Below are positions 12,656-20,083 of a DNA stretch of 33,337 nucleotides, in pieces (the stretch's first letter is position 1; each line of letters starts with the position of its first letter). The position numbers were made by a program, and so were the translations under genes. The stretch spans positions 1 through 33,337 of the IMG/VR virus record IMGVR_UViG_3300024346_000277. The stretch is one strand, 5' to 3'. Under the pieces are notes generated by a model that saw nothing but the letters and a program-made list of their open reading frames with translations, made no database searches and was not told the DNA's origin. The DNA is from a virus.

Positions 12656-13570
12656 TTAGTGAGTACGCAGTATGCGTGTAGTTGCACCGATACGCCGATA
12701 GTTGGCGACCAGTTCTGGATTCTCTGCTTCAAGCAATTTTGCGTCAAGACGTAAACTGCCTTTGCGAGACTTGTATGAAATGACCTTTTCGCCATTTACA
12801 GTTCCTATTTCTTTGTTACCTAACAGGTTTACGATTTCATTTCGCAAATCTTGTTCTTGTTTATCCATATCCTCTCGTATGGATTTAATGTGTTTGTATT
12901 GTTGAACTAACTCAAAGCCACGTTCGCCAATTTCTAATTCACCAACGGGGTCGGGAAACATAGTTTTAACTTGGTGTTCTGTCATTAGTACATCTGGTGG
13001 TAGTTCGTTGTTATCAAAATATGTTCCAACGATTTCTGCCCAATCCAGCAAACGTGCAATGTCTGCTTCGTTGCGGAAAACTTGCCAATAGCCAAACCTC
13101 ATACGTTTATCTAGTACCACTACCATTGCGTAAGTTGCTGTAGGTACGCAGGCTAGTTGGGCTTGAACTTGCCAGTAAAACGATTCAGGTATTGCATCGT
13201 CTGACGAATACTGCATCGTGCTTTTGGCTTCAACTATTACCAATTCATCTTTTGTTAAACCGTCAAGAGTTGCAACAAAACGACCAGCAGTAAACCACGG
13301 GTCGGGAGTTTCAATCTGTTCTTCTAACAAATCAGAAGCGTATGCCAATAACGCTGGTTCTAAACGATGACCACGCATCTGCACTTCGTTTGGTGGTTCT
13401 GGTAATTCATCGCTTTGCCTAGAAATAAACAAATCAACGATGTTGCGGTACTTGGACAAGTTCATTAGGACTGGCGCATCGCTGGCACCAAACCTAACCT
13501 TTCCTGTTTTGTCACGTTTACGTTGAGTATGCCAATCTGGGCTTAGGTAAGTGGGTCTTGCTATTTTCAT
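12656..13570 (-). CDS. YqaJ-type recombination exonuclease
   Basis: A 304-residue lambda-exonuclease-fold protein. The YqaJ blocks are clear: RFGASDAPVLMNLSKY (27-42), MRGHRLEPALLAYAS (65-79), FVATLDGL (97-104), IVEAKST (111-117, the catalytic E-x-K) and YWQVQAQLACV (132-142). It digests one strand of duplex DNA ends and gives a single-stranded substrate to the annealing protein encoded next. The C-terminal 100 residues are helical and charged. Start ATG 13570 has AAAAAGGAACAC upstream. Part of the early recombination operon. Confidence 0.92.
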   Translation of the reverse strand: MKIARPTYLSPDWHTQRKRDKTGKVRFGASDAPVLMNLSKYRNIVDLFISRQSDELPEPPNEVQMRGHRLEPALLAYASDLLEEQIETPDPWFTAGRFVATLDGLTKDELVIVEAKSTMQYSSDDAIPESFYWQVQAQLACVPTATYAMVVVLDKRMRFGYWQVFRNEADIARLLDWAEIVGTYFDNNELPPDVLMTEHQVKTMFPDPVGELEIGERGFELVQQYKHIKSIREDMDKQEQDLRNEIVNLLGNKEIGTVNGEKVISYKSRKGSLRLDAKLLEAENPELVANYRRIGATTRILRTH

Positions 13571-13597
13571 CGTGTTCCTTTTTACTAAATGGGTGTA

Positions 13598-13831
13598 TCA
13601 GGCTTTTGTTACTGGTACTGGTTTTGTTTTTGGCTTTGTGTCTTTAACTTCTGTTTTGCTTTTTGGCTTCTCTGCCTTTGCTGGTTTGCACTTTGGGCAA
13701 GTGTGAACACCTTTACGGATAGACCAGCCGAGGCTTTTTATGTCTGCCCGTACATCTTTTGCAAGGACGTGAACCTTGCTTGGTGTATTGCAGGTATCGC
13801 AATTAATGGTGAACGCTCGTGTAAGAGTCAT
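13598..13831 (-). CDS. Zinc-binding protein with Lys/Pro-rich tail, 77 aa
   Basis: Cysteine pairs CDTC near residue 11 and CPKC near residue 45 form a zinc ribbon; the last 30 residues are Lys/Pro/Thr-rich (KPKSKTEVKDTKPKTKPVPV), a disordered basic tail. ATG 13831 follows AAAGGAACAAAA; a longer open frame exists but lacks a ribosome binding site. It is the first gene of the recombination operon after the intergenic region. Likely a nucleic-acid-binding accessory protein. Confidence 0.75.
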   Translation of the reverse strand: MTLTRAFTINCDTCNTPSKVHVLAKDVRADIKSLGWSIRKGVHTCPKCKPAKAEKPKSKTEVKDTKPKTKPVPVTKA

Positions 13832-13936
13832 TTTTGTTCCTTTGTTTGTAGGCGTTATTGCCATAGGGTCATTCTAACTCGCCCTTGTATCGGGGTTAGC
13901 CATTGACCTATTTAACAAAGTGGTTAATAGTTTGAG

Positions 13937-13969
13937 ACACGCAAAAACGTGTTAGACGGGGACTACCCG
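13937..13969. other. Pair of adjacent short hairpins in the early intergenic region
   Basis: ACACG/CGTGT around a six-base loop (13937-13952) and CGGG/CCCG around GACTA (13957-13969) lie next to each other, just after the 45-aa gene's stop and upstream of the early operon. The surrounding 13832-13936 holds no gene that I can support. They may be a weak terminator, a protein-binding site or part of an origin; none is proven. Confidence 0.4.
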
Positions 13970-13973
13970 AAAA

Positions 13974-14111
13974 TTATGCCGCTATACCCGAACAAATAAG
14001 CCTGTTTTCAAGTTTGTTAATTAACTCTGCCAAACGTTCCTGTTCAGCCCACCCAATCGGTGACAACTTTTTCAAGTAACTAATAACTAATTGCATTTCA
14101 ACGATTGACAT
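13974..14111 (-). CDS. Small protein, 45 aa, unknown function
   Basis: A frame from ATG 14111 to TAA 13974 encodes MSIVEMQLVISYLKKLSPIG, then a helix with WAEQERLAELINKLENRLI. The amphipathic helical composition and sensible codon use suggest a real small gene, but no strong ribosome binding site is present. It sits alone between the structural-operon terminator and the early operon. Function not recognised. Confidence 0.45.
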   Translation of the reverse strand: MSIVEMQLVISYLKKLSPIGWAEQERLAELINKLENRLICSGIAA

Positions 14112-14212
14112 AACAAACTTTTCATCTAGGGGTTTATATGTCTATCTTGTGACAAGCAAAAATCAACAAAGCGTTACTCGTCTCAAACCACTACTTCTCA
14201 TTAGAAAAGGAA

Positions 14213-14244
14213 GAGCCACCTCAACAACAAAGAAAAGGTGGCTC
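14213..14244 (-). terminator. Hairpin terminator at the end of the late operon
   Basis: A nine-base perfect stem GAGCCACCT/AGGTGGCTC with a 14-base loop; on the minus strand it is followed by TTCCTTTTCT. It lies 50 bases after the last late gene (14295). A second, imperfect hairpin (TCTGGTCGG/CCGTCCAGA, one mismatch, 14252-14283) stands just before it and may help. Together they separate late from early transcription. Confidence 0.75.
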
Positions 14245-14294
14245 AATCCCATCTGGTCGGCGGAGAAGGGAACACCGTCCAGACATAAGCCATG

Positions 14295-14555
14295 TTAGTC
14301 GGAAACTTTACACAAAACCTTTATGTCACGAATCATTCCTACAGGAATATGAATTGCATGAATAACATCACCCTCACAATAGGTTTGCCAAATAGTCACA
14401 TGGTCTTTTTTAGAACCCGAATCTGGAACTGGAACAAGAAAACCAACTGATTCAACAATTGTTTCTCCAGTATCTTCATAATCTTCAAGGGTAAGCCAGC
14501 CACCTTCTGAACAATGCGCATCTGCCCATTTAACCAAAACAATAGGATAATTCAT
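14295..14555 (-). CDS. Small phage protein, 86 aa, unknown function
   Basis: Starts at ATG 14555, overlapping the metallophosphoesterase stop (TAATG); ATG 14561 is possible. The product is beta-rich: VLVKWADAHCSEGGWLTLED, TIVESVGFLVPVPDSG, HVTIWQTYCEGDVIHAIHIP, ending IRDIKVLCKVSD. Proteins of this pattern (VxWxDA..., SVGfLv, IP...I..I..L) recur in tailed phages without an assigned role. Last gene of the late transcript before the terminator. Confidence 0.75.
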   Translation of the reverse strand: MNYPIVLVKWADAHCSEGGWLTLEDYEDTGETIVESVGFLVPVPDSGSKKDHVTIWQTYCEGDVIHAIHIPVGMIRDIKVLCKVSD

Positions 14556-15610
14556 TACCATTTTTCCTTTTTCCTGTCAGCACAAAATACTGGTGCTTGA
14601 AACGTAATGTTTTTTTCGGGCGTAATAAGGGCAAGAGCCTGTTGAGGTTGTTCAAATCCAAACCCCATAAGCATTGCATATTCGTCATATCCCTTCATTG
14701 ACCCGTTTACAACCATTGACGGTGTGCTGATGTACTGGTGCCAATGTCCGAGCCACAATGTCTTAAAAGTTTTACCCGTTTGTAAATAGCGTCCTTCTTT
14801 TCTTGCTCGCATCCGCATAATGGGTGGATAGATACCACCGATGCCACCGCCACCTGATACTTGGTCGCCATGTGTAATGAGATGCCCGTGTTCGTAAATG
14901 TTAATAATTGCATCGGCACTCTCAGGAATTGTAAAGGTAACTCTTTTGTCTTTAGCAAAGTGACGTTCAACCATTTTTGCCAATAGCCAATCGTAGTTTG
15001 TTCTAACCCGTTGTTTCATTCGTGGTTTTCGGGTTGTTCGCCCATGATTACCCACAACACTTACAACATGGCATTTCTTAAACTCTGTTGCCAGCAAATC
15101 GGTAACTGCTGCAATCTGTTCAGACCAAAAAAGCAAACTGCCAATCATTGTGTCATCGTTTGTAAGCGACAATTCCTCGTGAATGTCACCCGTGAAAATA
15201 TCTCCACCCAGAATTAAAACAACACCGTCATAAGTCACACCTGACATATAATGGCGAGCCAATTTAACAACATTCTGAGCCCAACGTTCTAACCGCATTA
15301 CAGCAATTTGACGGTTGTAAGCGTTTAAGCCTTCCATTTCATCAGGATTAACTACTTCATCAAAATGAGTGTCAGAAAGCATTACAACCAGCGTGGCAGC
15401 AGACGATTTAGGTTTAGAAGGAACAAGCCAATGTGGGGGGTCTAACAAAACATCATCAGCACTTTCAACAATAGTCAAAGAGCGTTCAATCTGTTCAAGA
15501 CGTTCAGTTAAACGGACATTTTCTGCTGCAAGCCTTGACCGTTCTTTCCTTACACGCATCATCTCAAAGCGTTCTGCTGTGTTGTCTTCCATTTCATCTT
15601 TAAGACTCAT
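14555..15610 (-). CDS. Calcineurin-like metallophosphoesterase
   Basis: A 351-residue protein with an N-terminal coiled coil (about 20-50, RVRKERSRLAAENVRLTERL) and a metallophosphoesterase domain. Metal ligands are visible: SDTH (79-82), GGD (135-137), GNHG (187-190), ITHGDQ near 246 and GHWH near 288, in the standard order for the binuclear-metal fold. It hydrolyses phosphodiesters or phosphomonoesters; the natural substrate is unknown. The coiled coil suggests oligomerisation or attachment to a partner. ATG 15610 lies one base after the stop of the upstream gene. The location after the endolysin in the late region is unusual for a nuclease-type role and might point to cell-envelope or packaging work. 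Confidence 0.9.
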   Translation of the reverse strand: MSLKDEMEDNTAERFEMMRVRKERSRLAAENVRLTERLEQIERSLTIVESADDVLLDPPHWLVPSKPKSSAATLVVMLSDTHFDEVVNPDEMEGLNAYNRQIAVMRLERWAQNVVKLARHYMSGVTYDGVVLILGGDIFTGDIHEELSLTNDDTMIGSLLFWSEQIAAVTDLLATEFKKCHVVSVVGNHGRTTRKPRMKQRVRTNYDWLLAKMVERHFAKDKRVTFTIPESADAIINIYEHGHLITHGDQVSGGGGIGGIYPPIMRMRARKEGRYLQTGKTFKTLWLGHWHQYISTPSMVVNGSMKGYDEYAMLMGFGFEQPQQALALITPEKNITFQAPVFCADRKKEKW

Positions 15611-15611
15611 A

Positions 15612-15830
15612 TTACATCGTGTCCTTCCACCGTTTAATAGTTCCTCTATCAACGAAAATGTTACGATTTCGCAAAGCCTTTTGAATGGCTGTTGGGAAAA
15701 TAGAAGGATTGGCTATTGCCTCAATTAAGTCTTTCGCATCTTCTTCATTTAGTTGAGACAAAATTTGATTAAACCGATTAGGTCGTTGCAAACTGGCTTG
15801 TTGTTGAATCTCGTTTAAGAAAGTTCCCAT
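15612..15830 (-). CDS. Small HTH-like protein, 72 aa
   Basis: ATG 15830 has GGAGAAGGGC upstream. The C-terminal half, SIFPTAIQKALRNRNIFVDR then GTIKRWKD, reads as a helix-turn-helix in which the last helix ends in a basic Trp motif; the N-terminal half is helical (RFNQILSQLNEEDAKDLIEA). It may bind DNA and regulate late genes. It is packed between the endolysin and the metallophosphoesterase. Family not recognised. Confidence 0.68.
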   Translation of the reverse strand: MGTFLNEIQQQASLQRPNRFNQILSQLNEEDAKDLIEAIANPSIFPTAIQKALRNRNIFVDRGTIKRWKDTM

Positions 15831-15846
15831 GCCCTTCTCCCGTCAT

Positions 15847-16359
15847 TTATGGCTTAGGCAAAGAACGCCACGCATCCTCAAACTTAGCAGGGTTGTCAGC
15901 CATTTCAGGTGAAAGTTCAATGTGTAGCCATTTGCCACCTTGAGAACCTGCATTATCCTTAGAATCATAAATCTTAACCGATTTAGGGTCAGAGCCTTCT
16001 CCACGACTGCATCGGTATCCACGACCCCAACCAAGAACCTTGTCCTTAACATTGGAGTCAAAGGCATAATCGTGCATTTCCTCAATGCCTAAAACGGCTG
16101 TATTTGCTAAGAACCAATCCCAAGCCTCAACTGCTTTAGTCCTATCTTTGTATCCAAGGTCACAGGCTCGCCCTGTAGCGTGAACTGAAAGCCACTTAGG
16201 GTCTCCAGCAACCGCTTTAGGATTATTCATCATACGGTTGGAAAACAAGCCCAGATTAGTAAAAGACCAGCGTTTGCCACAAAGTTCAACTAGTTTGACT
16301 GTTCCTGCTCGTGCGCCAACTTTGCTAACACCATCAGAACTACCTGTGTATTTACGCAT
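15847..16359 (-). CDS. M15-type peptidase endolysin
   Basis: A 170-residue zinc peptidase of the D-Ala-D-Ala carboxypeptidase/L-Ala-D-Glu endopeptidase type (M15). Zinc and catalytic residues are visible: SVHATGRACDLGY (58-70, His60 and Asp67) and WLHIE (144-148, His146). It would cut peptide stems of peptidoglycan at lysis. No cell-wall-binding domain or signal peptide is present, so release depends on a holin. ATG 16359 is chosen because AAAAGAGATAAG precedes it, overlapping the holin gene by eight bases; further ATGs upstream exist. Compact for an actinophage endolysin. Confidence 0.85.
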   Translation of the reverse strand: MRKYTGSSDGVSKVGARAGTVKLVELCGKRWSFTNLGLFSNRMMNNPKAVAGDPKWLSVHATGRACDLGYKDRTKAVEAWDWFLANTAVLGIEEMHDYAFDSNVKDKVLGWGRGYRCSRGEGSDPKSVKIYDSKDNAGSQGGKWLHIELSPEMADNPAKFEDAWRSLPKP

Positions 16360-16615
16360 TCTTATCTCTTTTAATGCCAAACGCCCCATCAACTTCATGC
16401 TTTTCTAGTTTTCCGTCATTTAATGCCTTAGCCAAGTCATAAACCACAAGGGCAACGGCTGCGCCACCTGCCTGCAAAGCCTTATACCAAAGGGGAACAG
16501 AAACATTAGTAGCAAAAGCGTCAATAACTGACGAGCCTGTAATAATTCCAAGTGCTGACGACACGAAAAGGGCGATTAGACGGGTGGCTACATCTTTGAT
16601 TACATTGAAATTCAT
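16352..16615 (-). CDS. Putative holin with two membrane segments
   Basis: An 87-residue protein with two hydrophobic helices (LIALFVSSALGIITGSSVID at about 12-31 and WYKALQAGGAAVALVVYDLA at about 43-62) and a charged C-terminus (KLEKHEVDGAFGIKRDKNA). Size, topology and direct overlap with the endolysin gene support a class II-type holin that permeabilises the membrane. ATG 16615 overlaps the stop of the 51-aa membrane protein. The alternative is an accessory lysis protein, with the true holin next door. Confidence 0.78.
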   Translation of the reverse strand: MNFNVIKDVATRLIALFVSSALGIITGSSVIDAFATNVSVPLWYKALQAGGAAVALVVYDLAKALNDGKLEKHEVDGAFGIKRDKNA

Positions 16616-16767
16616 TTAGAATCCTTATTTAGAATTGACAAAAGCAAGTGTATCAGAATGGTACAGAAGGTAATCCAAATGCCGTATGACCGTGTTTGAC
16701 CTGACAAAGTAATCAAAACCAGTCCCGTTCCTGCCCAAACCCACACATTTTCAAGTAAAAACTTCAT
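16612..16767 (-). CDS. Small two-helix membrane protein, 51 aa (possible holin or antiholin)
   Basis: Frame from ATG 16767 to a TGA that overlaps the holin start by four bases. It encodes two hydrophobic segments, VWVWAGTGLVLITLSG and IWITFCTILIHLLLSILN, joined by QTRSYG. It begins three bases before the end of the preceding operon's mucin-like gene (TAATTATG). In the lysis cassette this fits an antiholin or second holin. No functional test is possible from sequence. Confidence 0.6.
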   Translation of the reverse strand: MKFLLENVWVWAGTGLVLITLSGQTRSYGIWITFCTILIHLLLSILNKDSK

Positions 16768-16769
16768 AA

Positions 16770-17945
16770 TTATTGCTTTCTACGAACTGGCGGTGGCGGT
16801 GGCATCACAATCATAATTGCTGTGCTAACTACAATAACACGCCTTGTTTTAATATCTACTTTAGAACCGATTGGTACATAAGTGTCGGCTGCACCACTAA
16901 ACACATTGACCTTTGCCTCAAATGCTTCACGAATGGCTACTGGCGCATTTTGAACGGCTGCAATAATCTGTGCAACTTCGTCAGGGGGCAACTCCTCTAA
17001 GGAAAGAGCCTCAAAGACCCTTTTGGCTTCGGCGGTGTCTAACTGCGCTAAGGCTGCCGTATCGCTGGCAATCGTAGCAGCCTCGGCTGGCGTTACCTGA
17101 TTGGGCAACACAGTTGTAGTTGTTGGCGATATTGTGGTTGTCATGACAGGTAAAGAAGTTGATGATGTGCTGGTCGTAGCATCGGTAGTGCTTGTCGTAA
17201 CACTTACCGTTGTGCTACTTGTGCTTGTGCTAATTGGCTGATAAACCGTAGTTGTCGTTTCGGGAATTGTTGAGGTTGTAGATGACGAACTTGTTGTGGG
17301 TTGTTGGGTTGTTGTCGTTGTTCGGGCTACTTCTGTGGTTGTCGTTATCGGAACGGTGGTAGTAGTAGATGTGGTCGTACTTGTGGAAGTTGTTGTGGTG
17401 GGCTGAATTGTCGTACTTGTTGAAGTTGTGCTTGTCGTTGTTGTGCTTGTGCTTGTTGTTGTCGTTGATGTTGAAGTGGTGGTTTCGGGAATAGTAGATG
17501 TTGTGGTACTTGATGTCGTTGATGTTGTGGTTGGTACTTCTGTGGTGGTTGTCTGCATAGACCCAACACCGTCAAACGCTAATTCGTATTTCTCATTCCA
17601 ACCGTTTCCCCCTCGCCAAACATCAGGTTGCCAACAACAAGTTCCTGCTCTAAGCCTGTAACGACCAGCAGGAACCTCAAACGAAATAAACGACTGCAAA
17701 CCGTAAGAATCATCGTTAGAGATTAAAAGAGTGCCAGCCTCGTTGTAAAGCCACAATTGAGGGTCAGAGTTAAACCCGTCAATGTAATAAGTTTGCGCCA
17801 CAAAAATAGTTGGCTCAGAATACTCAAACCAATAATCAGTCGGTTCCGTAATTACAGGATTAGAAGCGTGTACAACAGAGGGGAAAAACGACAGAAACGC
17901 TATCGGTGCATAAACAAACCAGCGAAAATTACTTCTCTTTTTCAA
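16770..17945 (-). CDS. Membrane-anchored mucin-like protein with PPC-like beta domain
   Basis: About 391 residues from TTG 17945 (a further TTG at 17999 would add 18). Order: signal peptide (KKRSNFRWFVYAPIAFLSFF, ending PSVVHA); a beta-sandwich resembling bacterial pre-peptidase C-terminal domains (TYYIDGFNSDPQLWLYNEAG, SFISFEVPAGRYRLRAG); a stalk of about 150 residues made almost only of Thr, Ser and Val/Pro; a helical domain (AEAATIASDTAALAQLDTAE, FEALSLEELPPDEVAQIIAA); and a C-terminal hydrophobic stretch RRVIVVSTAIMIVMPPPPPV with a basic end. This looks like a host-surface-displayed stalk protein, not a virion tail part. It lies between DUF2746-like and holin genes. Possible roles are late surface exclusion, lysis or adhesion. 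Confidence 0.75.
   Translation of the reverse strand: MKKRSNFRWFVYAPIAFLSFFPSVVHASNPVITEPTDYWFEYSEPTIFVAQTYYIDGFNSDPQLWLYNEAGTLLISNDDSYGLQSFISFEVPAGRYRLRAGTCCWQPDVWRGGNGWNEKYELAFDGVGSMQTTTTEVPTTTSTTSSTTTSTIPETTTSTSTTTTSTSTTTTSTTSTSTTIQPTTTTSTSTTTSTTTTVPITTTTEVARTTTTTQQPTTSSSSTTSTIPETTTTVYQPISTSTSSTTVSVTTSTTDATTSTSSTSLPVMTTTISPTTTTVLPNQVTPAEAATIASDTAALAQLDTAEAKRVFEALSLEELPPDEVAQIIAAVQNAPVAIREAFEAKVNVFSGAADTYVPIGSKVDIKTRRVIVVSTAIMIVMPPPPPVRRKQ
17100..17560 (-). repeat. Thr/Ser low-complexity stalk-coding repeat
   Basis: Degenerate tandem triplets (mostly ACA, ACC, ACT and AGC on the minus strand) encode TTTST-like units in the mucin-like gene. Units are irregular and in frame, so selection is on protein composition. 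Length variation between related phages is likely. Confidence 0.8.
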
Positions 17946-18123
17946 GATGCCAGTCAATGTGATTCCCAAGGCGATTATCAACTTTGTCAATCTTCTCAAT
18001 AACTGAATCTAATTTATCTGCGTTTATGGCATGGTCACGATTGTTTTGCCTGCGTGTGGTTTCAATCAACGCCACTATTAACGCTGTAGCCATACCAATA
18101 ACAGCAACCGCTATTTCATTCAT
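17929..18123 (-). CDS. DUF2746-like single-pass membrane protein
   Basis: A 64-residue protein: one N-terminal membrane helix (IAVAVIGMATALIVALIETT) followed by a charged helix with a heptad-like pattern (NADKLDSVIEKIDKVDNRLG, then HIDWHLEKEK). This is the layout of the DUF2746 proteins of actinobacteriophages, some of which are described as holin-like. ATG 18123 follows directly after the tail-protein stop. It is the first gene of the lysis and surface group. Confidence 0.72.
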   Translation of the reverse strand: MNEIAVAVIGMATALIVALIETTRRQNNRDHAINADKLDSVIEKIDKVDNRLGNHIDWHLEKEK

Positions 18124-18759
18124 TTATGAAGCCCCAATATCTTCAATCGTAAATGAATATGTGCGCCCATCAGCAGGTACGCCAAAAATTGTTGCTGTGC
18201 CTAATTCTGTTGATGCTCTCATTTTGCGAGTTATTGAACCAGCCGAAGCAGTAAAAAGAAACACTGCTGTAAAATAATCAAAGTCGCCTGATGCAGTTGA
18301 TTGCATTGTGCTATTTTGTCCAACATTAGAACCATCTGTCAAACTCAAAAATACACGGCTTGTAGTGCTTTTCTGATAAAACCCATTGAATGTTGCACGA
18401 TACAAACGCCCAGTAACTGCTGTAAAGGTCACGCTCATTCCTGTAATGTCCACATCACTTGTTGTTAGTGAAGTGTTTGCCGTACTAATCGCGTAGCCCA
18501 TTATTCCTCTTGGTGAACTACCAAGCGATGAAGCAATCTCTACCCATGCTGAACCTGTGTATGACTGCAACACATTCGTATCATCAAGATAACAAGTCAT
18601 ACCTTCAGCAAGTGTTGGTTCACCAGCACCACCAAACGCAGCATCACGGGCTACCGATGTTGCGAACCGCATTATGGATTGGTCAGCGAGATAACCATTC
18701 ACATCTGCTGCTGTTAGTTTCGTGAACGATGCGAAAAGTTTTGCGCCTAAACCAGCCAT
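18124..18759 (-). CDS. Minor tail / tip protein, 211 aa
   Basis: The N-terminal part, LFASFTKLTAADVNGYLADQ, SIMRFATSVARDAAF, EGMTCYLDDTNVLQSYTGSA, matches a module common at the N-terminus of tail tip or fibre proteins of tailed phages (F..G..LTA.DVN.YL..Q..M.F....RDAA...P.EGM..YL.DT......Y.GSAWV). The C-terminal 130 residues are beta-rich and probably form the surface head. Located after the receptor-binding-like protein, as expected for a distal tail part. Confidence 0.78.
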   Translation of the reverse strand: MAGLGAKLFASFTKLTAADVNGYLADQSIMRFATSVARDAAFGGAGEPTLAEGMTCYLDDTNVLQSYTGSAWVEIASSLGSSPRGIMGYAISTANTSLTTSDVDITGMSVTFTAVTGRLYRATFNGFYQKSTTSRVFLSLTDGSNVGQNSTMQSTASGDFDYFTAVFLFTASAGSITRKMRASTELGTATIFGVPADGRTYSFTIEDIGAS

Positions 18760-18761
18760 GA

Positions 18762-18923
18762 TTATTCACCTATCCATTCTTCTGCTTCGTTACCCTCTGC
18801 AACCCACGCAAGATACGCCTGATAATCCGTGTTTTCATCAGCAAACGGAATGACCATCATGCTTGATTCATTTTCAACAATAATAAATTGACGGTCATCA
18901 ACAATTCTAATTTTATAGTTCAC
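18762..18923 (-). CDS. Small phage tail-associated protein, 53 aa
   Basis: GTG-started frame (18923) that overlaps the previous stop by 11 bases and ends two bases before the next ATG. The sequence has the frequent phage motif IPFADENTDYQAYLAWVAEG, which resembles the P-x-N-x-D-Y-Q-x-Y-L-x-W-x-x-E-G-N segment of tail-fibre-associated or XkdW-like proteins, and an N-terminal beta hairpin (NYKIRIVDDRQFIIVENE). It may chaperone or decorate the neighbouring fibre. Short, but the motif and position make it convincing. Confidence 0.7.
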   Translation of the reverse strand: MNYKIRIVDDRQFIIVENESSMMVIPFADENTDYQAYLAWVAEGNEAEEWIGE

Positions 18924-20076
18924 AAGATAACTCCATAGTGATTGTTGCAGGCAAAGAAGTGTAAGCAGTGTACGGGTCGGGAAAGTTATTACCTGAATAC
19001 CAATCCAAAAACAAATGTTCTCTGTGGTGTTCTCCAGAAATCACAGTGTTTGAAATACGGTAATCACCTAAATAATCCAACACTCCAGGCCTAGTAACTC
19101 TTGTAATAAAAGTACATACAAGAGTGGTAGCAGCCCTCATAGTTGTTGGCATAAAGTATTCGGCAAAACCCAGTGTTGGTTTGATAAAAGCAAACGAAAG
19201 TGCAAGTGCAGATGCTTTGAGATAATACCGTTCGCAATTACGCAGGTCATCAGCGAAAGATTTGAACTCAAATGGTGTAGCAACAGAACCAACAGTTAAT
19301 TGTGCGCCAGTCATAAACCAGTTGTTGCTTGTTGATGAAGCCAAGTTACTTACACCAACAGCACGATTAGCAGAAACTGTTGCAGCCCAAGTTGTAGCAA
19401 GTGTGCCTGATGTGTATGTAGTCCCTGCACCAAGCCACCAGTTTAATGTCATTGAACCGTTTGAATCATTATCAAATGCACCTGTTGTATCGGCAGGATA
19501 TGTAATCGTTTTGTATTCCCAAGTATTAGAAACATTGACCGTGTATGACTTACTGACTGTTCTACTGTTGTCGGAATCTTCTAATTCCACAATGAATGTG
19601 CCTGTCTGAAACGCTTTAACCCAAAAAGACAATGTAACTGTTTGCGCTGATGCTGTTCCTTTACGAATTGCTTGCAGGTTTTGACCTTCTATGGCTTGTT
19701 GAAAAATGAGATAATCTCCAGCAGCAGGTGACGCATCGGCTGTTGTGCAAGCAAGCCTAGAACAGTTACGAAATCCCGAACCTGCAGGCGCATCAGCAAG
19801 AGTCGTCTGTGAAAAAGTACCAAGAGTGTTGATAGCGGTTTTCCATCTATCGGCTGCGTAATAACCACTTGTTGTTATTCCTGTAACGGCTGTGCCAACT
19901 GCTGAACGCTGTGTGACCTGCATAGCCCCATTGATAATCAGGTTGCCTGAAGAAGAACCTGTGAACAAAACAGCATCAACCGTGTCGGCAATAGACTTCA
20001 TGGCGGTTGCGCCATCGGTTACATAATCTGTTGATGATGGGTATGGGATTGCGAAGTTTGTTGTTGTGCCAGCCAT
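18913..20076 (-). CDS. Receptor-binding or fibre-type tail protein, 387 aa
   Basis: The N-terminal attachment part begins GTTTNFAIPYPSSTDYVTDG. A beta-sandwich module follows with the typical phage fibre signature: NLIINGAMQVTQRS, YYAADRWK, TLSFWVKAFQTGTF, WEYKTITYPADTTG, and TGAQLTVGSVATPFEFKSFA then LRNCERYY. Such modules often carry carbohydrate-binding function and end in the ATPFE..S...DL..C.RYY block. The last 100 residues are probably the variable receptor-contact domain. It most likely determines adsorption. Confidence 0.82.
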   Translation of the reverse strand: MAGTTTNFAIPYPSSTDYVTDGATAMKSIADTVDAVLFTGSSSGNLIINGAMQVTQRSAVGTAVTGITTSGYYAADRWKTAINTLGTFSQTTLADAPAGSGFRNCSRLACTTADASPAAGDYLIFQQAIEGQNLQAIRKGTASAQTVTLSFWVKAFQTGTFIVELEDSDNSRTVSKSYTVNVSNTWEYKTITYPADTTGAFDNDSNGSMTLNWWLGAGTTYTSGTLATTWAATVSANRAVGVSNLASSTSNNWFMTGAQLTVGSVATPFEFKSFADDLRNCERYYLKASALALSFAFIKPTLGFAEYFMPTTMRAATTLVCTFITRVTRPGVLDYLGDYRISNTVISGEHHREHLFLDWYSGNNFPDPYTAYTSLPATITMELSCEL

Positions 20077-20083
20077 AGTTTCC

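Noticed and set aside
13903-13930. Plus-strand promoter TTGACC-16-TAATAG
   Set aside because: No plus-strand gene follows, all genes are on the minus strand; likely chance.
17100-17560. Dense short repeats that could suggest a CRISPR array or minisatellite
   Set aside because: The units are irregular triplets in frame with a gene and encode Thr/Ser; no constant repeats with unique spacers.
17428-17661. Plus-strand frame rich in Val opposite the Thr stalk
   Set aside because: It is the antisense of the low-complexity region; composition explains it.
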